Below, in pieces: positions 60,059 to 64,000 of a stretch of 64,000 nt of DNA. The stretch spans positions 1,438,501 through 1,502,500 of the forward strand of contig CP114488.1 of assembly GCA_027186245.1 (NCBI GenBank), read 5' to 3'. The position numbers and the translations under genes were made by a program. Position 1 is the first letter of the stretch, and each line of letters opens with the position of its first letter. A model generated the notes under the pieces. It searched no databases. It was not told where the DNA came from and was given only the letters and a program-made list of their open reading frames with translations. This stretch comes from Coriaria nepalensis. Its lineage: Eukaryota > Streptophyta > Magnoliopsida > Cucurbitales > Coriariaceae.

Positions 60059-62671
60059 TCAAACCATCAAGGCAGGGGTTGAGCTCTCCGATCTGTTTCC
60101 CGACAAAGCCTTAGTACCATCCTCATTTTTAGTCGGACGAACATTCTCAATCGACTTCACCACATCAACCATTTTGGGTCTCTGATCAGGCACTCTAGCC
60201 ACACAAGACATAGCAATCTGCAACATCTCAACCATCTCTTCCTCGATGTTTGGAAACCTCATGAGCTCAATGTCAAACACTTCAGCGGTCCACTCTTCCC
60301 GGACAACAGAGTGGACCCACCTGACCAAGTGGACGATCTCATCTGCCCCAGTGGTGTGAATGGGAGATTTTCCGGTGAGGAGTTCTAAGAGGACGACTCC
60401 GAAGCTGAAGATATCGGACAGCTGTGATGCTTTTCGGGTGTCGGTTACTTCTGGGGCCCGGTAGCCGGCTGCTCGTGATATGGGTGGGGCTAGAGAGCTC
60501 ATTATTGGGGTCAGGCCAACATCAGATACGGAGCCATAGCTGTTGGAGTTGAGGAAGATGTTTGAGGATTTGATGTTTCCATGGACTAGTTTCCCGCCGT
60601 TTTCTTCGTGGATTCTGGCTATGCCTCTCGCTGCACCTACGGCTATTCTGAGTCTTGAATCCCAGTCCAAAGGGTTTTTTTTGTCCTCTCCTCTTTTACC
60701 TGGAAAGAAGAACGAAGTATTCAAGAGCAGAAATAGGTATTAAGTTGATAGAATATACTATAGAAATGGTTCTTAGTCAGAAGGCAAATAATAATGAGGA
60801 CATGATAATGCTCATAAATGGTTGAGATGTTATTCCACCCAACTTGGAAATGGTAACAGTTTGTACTATTTTACCAAACTACATAACAGACAAGACTCCT
60901 TTCAAATAGGAAATGATACTAATTTGGACTATTTTACAACAAAATGGTAATGGTTTTTTTAAAAAATTGTTGAAGGGGGGTAAAATGGTACAAAGTGGTG
61001 CCTATTCCCATCTTGTGGGGAGTCCAATCCCCAAAATCAATCCTTCAAAGAAGATCATTCATAGCTATAGTGACCAATGGGGTTCTATAGTTGAGTCAAT
61101 TTTTTTCGTGCTCGGTTAATGAAGTCAACATTTGGCTTTCTATTTAAACTTACCCTAACAGGCCTACTGATGAGCAAATTTGCAGGATAAAAGTTCCTCC
61201 GGTCCTATGTAATTGTAATCTTACATCAATGCTTTATATAATCACAGCTACTTAAACAAGTTTATATCTAGCCACGTTCCGAATACATATATGAATTTGC
61301 AGATAGTATAAAGAAGATTGGAGAAACAAAGTTGGACCCACACAAGAACTCCTTGATAAAAACCTCAAGAAACATATAACGACAGATCAATGTGATATAT
61401 CTGAGACTGAAAAAGAACATACCATGTAACAAAGCCGAGATGCTGCCCTGGCTAAAATAATCATACACCATAAGCTTCTCATCTTTCGAATAGTAATACG
61501 CCTTCAACTCAACCACATTCTCATGCTTAATCCCACCCACAATTTCCATCTGCAGCTCAAAATCTCTCTTCCCAACGCTCACATCCTTCAACCTTTTCAC
61601 CACAACTGCAGTTGCATCCTCAAGAATCGCCTTATAGGCCGTTCCAAATGTACCTTTTCCAAGCACCTCGGCAGAAGCCCTCAATAAATCCTCCAAGTCA
61701 AACACATAACTACACCCTTCAAAAAACACCAGCCTATTGTTAGCATCCTGGGTCCTTGAAATCACCTTTTCAGGTGACATTCCTCCCTTCTGCAATTTCC
61801 CGACAAGACCATCTTCTCTCTTTTTTATCAAGAAACAAACGAGGACAAGAAAACCGAATGCTACAATCCCTAAAAGAGAACCTGCAATTATAATCCCTAA
61901 AAACGCTGTTTCACCTAGCTTCCCATAATTTCTCCTTGGCTTCTTCTTATATGATGAATCAGACGAAGGTTGCGTAGGAACGGGAGGAACATCCGGGTCT
62001 AAATTTTTAAATGAGATGTGATTTCCAAGAAACACAGACTGAGGAAATCTAGCAAGTGATTCAGGCACATCACCATTCAGATTGTTAAAGGATAAATTTA
62101 GAAGCTGCAACTTAGGCAACTGAAGATCCGGAATTTTACCGGAAAGGGAGTTGTTTGCAAGATTCAAACCAGCAAGCTCAGTCAAGTTAGAAAGGGAATC
62201 AGGAATGCTTCCATTGAAGCCATTGTTAGACAGATTTACAAAAGTGAGATTCTTCCAAACAGAGAAATCTAAAGGCAATGGACCGGAAAAGTTATTGAAC
62301 TGAAGATAGAGGTAAGATAAGTTTCTGAGGTTAGAGAAATCAGATGGGAAATTTCCACTTATACCATTAGATCTGAGGCTCAAGATTTGCAGGGCGGAAA
62401 GGCGGCTAATTGTGTTGGCCGGAATCGGACCATGGAATCCAACTCCGGGCAATCGCACGGCTATAACTTGGCCGTGATCTCCACTGCAAGTTACTCCGGT
62501 CCAATGATTGCACACTTGAGAGCTCTCATTCCAGTTAAGGGATCGAGAATGAGGAAGATTGTTAACAAAATCTAGCAAAGCTTGCTTATCTTCAACTGGC
62601 TCAGCCTTGCTTATAGTGAAAATGAAACCCAGAAAGAAAATGGAAGAAAAAATTCGCAGAGCTTCTTCCAT
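60059..62671 (-). CDS. LRR receptor-like pseudokinase (At4g23740-like)
   Basis: Exon 1 is 61423-62671 and exon 2 is 60059-60699, in phase: 1890 nt, 629 aa. Start MEEALRIFSS at 62671 (the frame is open further up but has no earlier ATG). A signal peptide spans about residues 1-23. An N-terminal LRR cap (WNESSQVCNHWTGVTC) leads into five or six LRRs (75-220). A proline-rich juxtamembrane linker, one membrane helix (255-283) and a kinase domain (335-605) follow. The Gly loop (LGKGTFGTAYKA) and beta-3 Lys359 (VVVKRL) are present. HRD is replaced by HGN (456-458) and DFG by DVG (476-478), as in the 'probable inactive receptor kinase' clade of LRR-III. Plasma-membrane co-receptor or scaffold function is inferred. 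A leader donor at about 63308 and an acceptor near 62715 suggest a 5'-UTR intron. Confidence 0.9.
60836..61022. repeat. Small inverted-repeat element in the receptor-kinase intron
   Basis: The left end (ccacccaacttggaaatggt, then tttgtactattttacc) is an imperfect inverted copy of the right end (ggtaaaatggtacaaagtgg, then attcccatcttgtgggg), about 40 bp each, about 187 bp in total. It lies wholly within the single coding intron (60700-61422). It is MITE-like; target duplications are not clear. Confidence 0.65.
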
Positions 62672-64000
62672 TGCACACAAACACGTCAAGCAGAGAACGA
62701 GCTGTTTCTTCTGCTAGGTCTCTCCTTCCCGTATATGCTGCTATTTTTTAACTGAACATAAAATAAAATAAAGGAATGTGAAGAGAAAAGAAGGAAAGAA
62801 AATTGCAGTTTCCAAGAAAATTGTCGAGAAAAGTAGACGCTTAAGTCTGATTGGAAATTTTGAAATGCAAGTGAGAGAGAGAGAGAGTTGCAATTTTGCA
62901 GGGTTTTTGAATAGCTGTTTTTGGTCAAAAAAGAGACTAGTTTTAACTTTCAAGCATAGTAAATTTAGCTCTGTTTTAAAATACAGGAACCGATGGCTTA
63001 CCTTTTTGTTTCATTCTTTAACTTTTTTCGCTTTTTTGCTATATAAATTGGAGGAATCCCAGAATTTATTGCAACGAGAAAATAAAAATATTTGACTAAA
63101 CAACAGCCTAGAAAACCGAGAAGAAGACGATTAAAGAATTCAAAAAATACAGCACGAGCAACTTTAACTTAACTACTCCCATTTTTTTCTCAGATCTGAA
63201 CTCCCTCCCTCACAAATTCAAAGAAAAATTAAAAAAGACCTCAAAATTCTCCAACCGTTCTTCCAAGCAAGATAAAAGTCAGTAAATGCAGGGAAGAAAA
63301 GAAACTTACTGGCTATGATTCCTCTTCCTCTCGCAAAAACAGCTAAAAAGTGGATAATGTAGGGCCAAAATCGAAAGCAAGTGAGCGGAAAATAGTAACA
63401 GTGCTCGGAGAGGGAAAAAAAGGTGTTCGTAAAAAAGTGGAAAGAGAGGAAGCGAGCGGGGAGAGGCTTTATAGAATGTGAAAGAATCAGGAATGTGCTG
63501 AAACCGCTTCTACTGCTGCTGCTGCTGCCATTGAAGGAGGTTGAGGAGATGAAAACCTCGTGAAGACAACGGCTCTATTTCTCTATCTCCTCGCTCTCTA
63601 ATTGAATCCTGAAATAGTGTGTCTGCTCTACTGTAATCCGTAACTGAACACGTAGAAGAAGAGACTGGAAACGTGGAAAAGAGATAATTATAACTATACC
63701 GCAGGGTACAGCGAATAACGGTGGATTCACTTTTTTTTTTTTTTTTTTTTGAGCGCTTTTATTTTTTATTTTTATAAAGATTAATATATCAAATTAATGA
63801 TTAGATATAGTAAACTTATATTAGTGACGTATTAATCATACTATATACAATATCAAAATGATTACAACTTAAGTATCTCGTAATTCTCGTAGTAATAATA
63901 AAGTCAACTAAATGAACATGAAAGTTAGAGTTAAAAGTCGTATATTTATATTATTATTATTTTTTTGGCCTCTTAAATGATAATATCTTGTATTCTATAT
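62672..64000 (-). promoter_or_regulatory. Leader, leader intron and promoter of the receptor kinase
   Basis: Minus-strand reading: the promoter lies above about 63600, a leader exon with (CAG)n (63512-63530) follows, the donor CCA|GTAAG is at about 63308, and a T/A-rich intron runs to an acceptor near 62715 (CTAGCAG|AAG). Plus-strand frames across this interval are shadows. A T20 tract lies at 63732-63750, and the last 250 nt are AT-rich spacer. Confidence 0.45.

Overview
This is nuclear DNA of a flowering plant, almost certainly a eudicot. It is AT-rich, its genes carry GT-AG introns, and it holds plant-only families: AP2/ERF CRF, SPA, TRICHOME BIREFRINGENCE-LIKE (TBL), GABA transporter GAT1, LRR receptor-like kinases, and plant copia, LINE and hAT elements. 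The species cannot be named from the sequence.

Layout. 0-11 kb, all on the minus strand: a small uncharacterised gene (1.6-2.2 kb), a seven-exon GAT1-like GABA/amino-acid transporter (3.0-5.6 kb), a 0.74-kb foldback repeat in AT-rich spacer (6.65-7.39 kb), and a TBL polysaccharide O-acetyltransferase-like gene (8.6-10.7 kb). 11-20 kb: a long coiled-coil CIP1/NET4-like gene on the minus strand, a tRNA-Leu(UAA), and an acidic coiled-coil gene of unknown function that seems to lack a C-terminal part. 22-30.4 kb: a complete SPA2-like photomorphogenesis repressor. Its first coding intron holds a 3-kb, heavily deleted Ty1/copia element in antisense orientation. 31-33.4 kb: a DUF1221 pseudokinase, tail-to-tail with SPA2. 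34.4-38.4 kb: a decayed hAT transposase, a Mutator-like MITE and a tiny DUF7722 gene. 38.4-44.4 kb: spacer with a second, related MITE. 44.4-46.1 kb: a CRF2-like cytokinin response factor whose 5' leader is covered by a roughly 140-codon open frame with no AUG. 46-53 kb: AT-rich spacer. 53-59.4 kb: an E2 ubiquitin-conjugating enzyme pseudogene. It has lost its catalytic-cysteine segment and is split by a LINE, which is itself split by about 2 kb of organelle-derived DNA with psaB and trnQ fragments. 60-64 kb: an LRR receptor-like pseudokinase close to Arabidopsis At4g23740.

How the genes relate. From memory, Arabidopsis has TBL23 (At4g11090) near SPA2 (At4g11110), and At4g23740 (RLK), CRF2 (At4g23750) and TBL24 (At4g23790) close together. 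This window carries one member of each, so it looks like the unduplicated version of that paired segment. SPA proteins act with COP1 in light signalling and the 11-13.5 kb gene resembles COP1-interactive protein 1, but its proximity to SPA2 is probably coincidental. The items most worth checking are the AUG-less leader frame of the CRF gene, the nested LINE/organelle insertion in the E2 pseudogene, the in-frame integrase-reverse transcriptase deletion in the copia element, and the two foldback MITEs.
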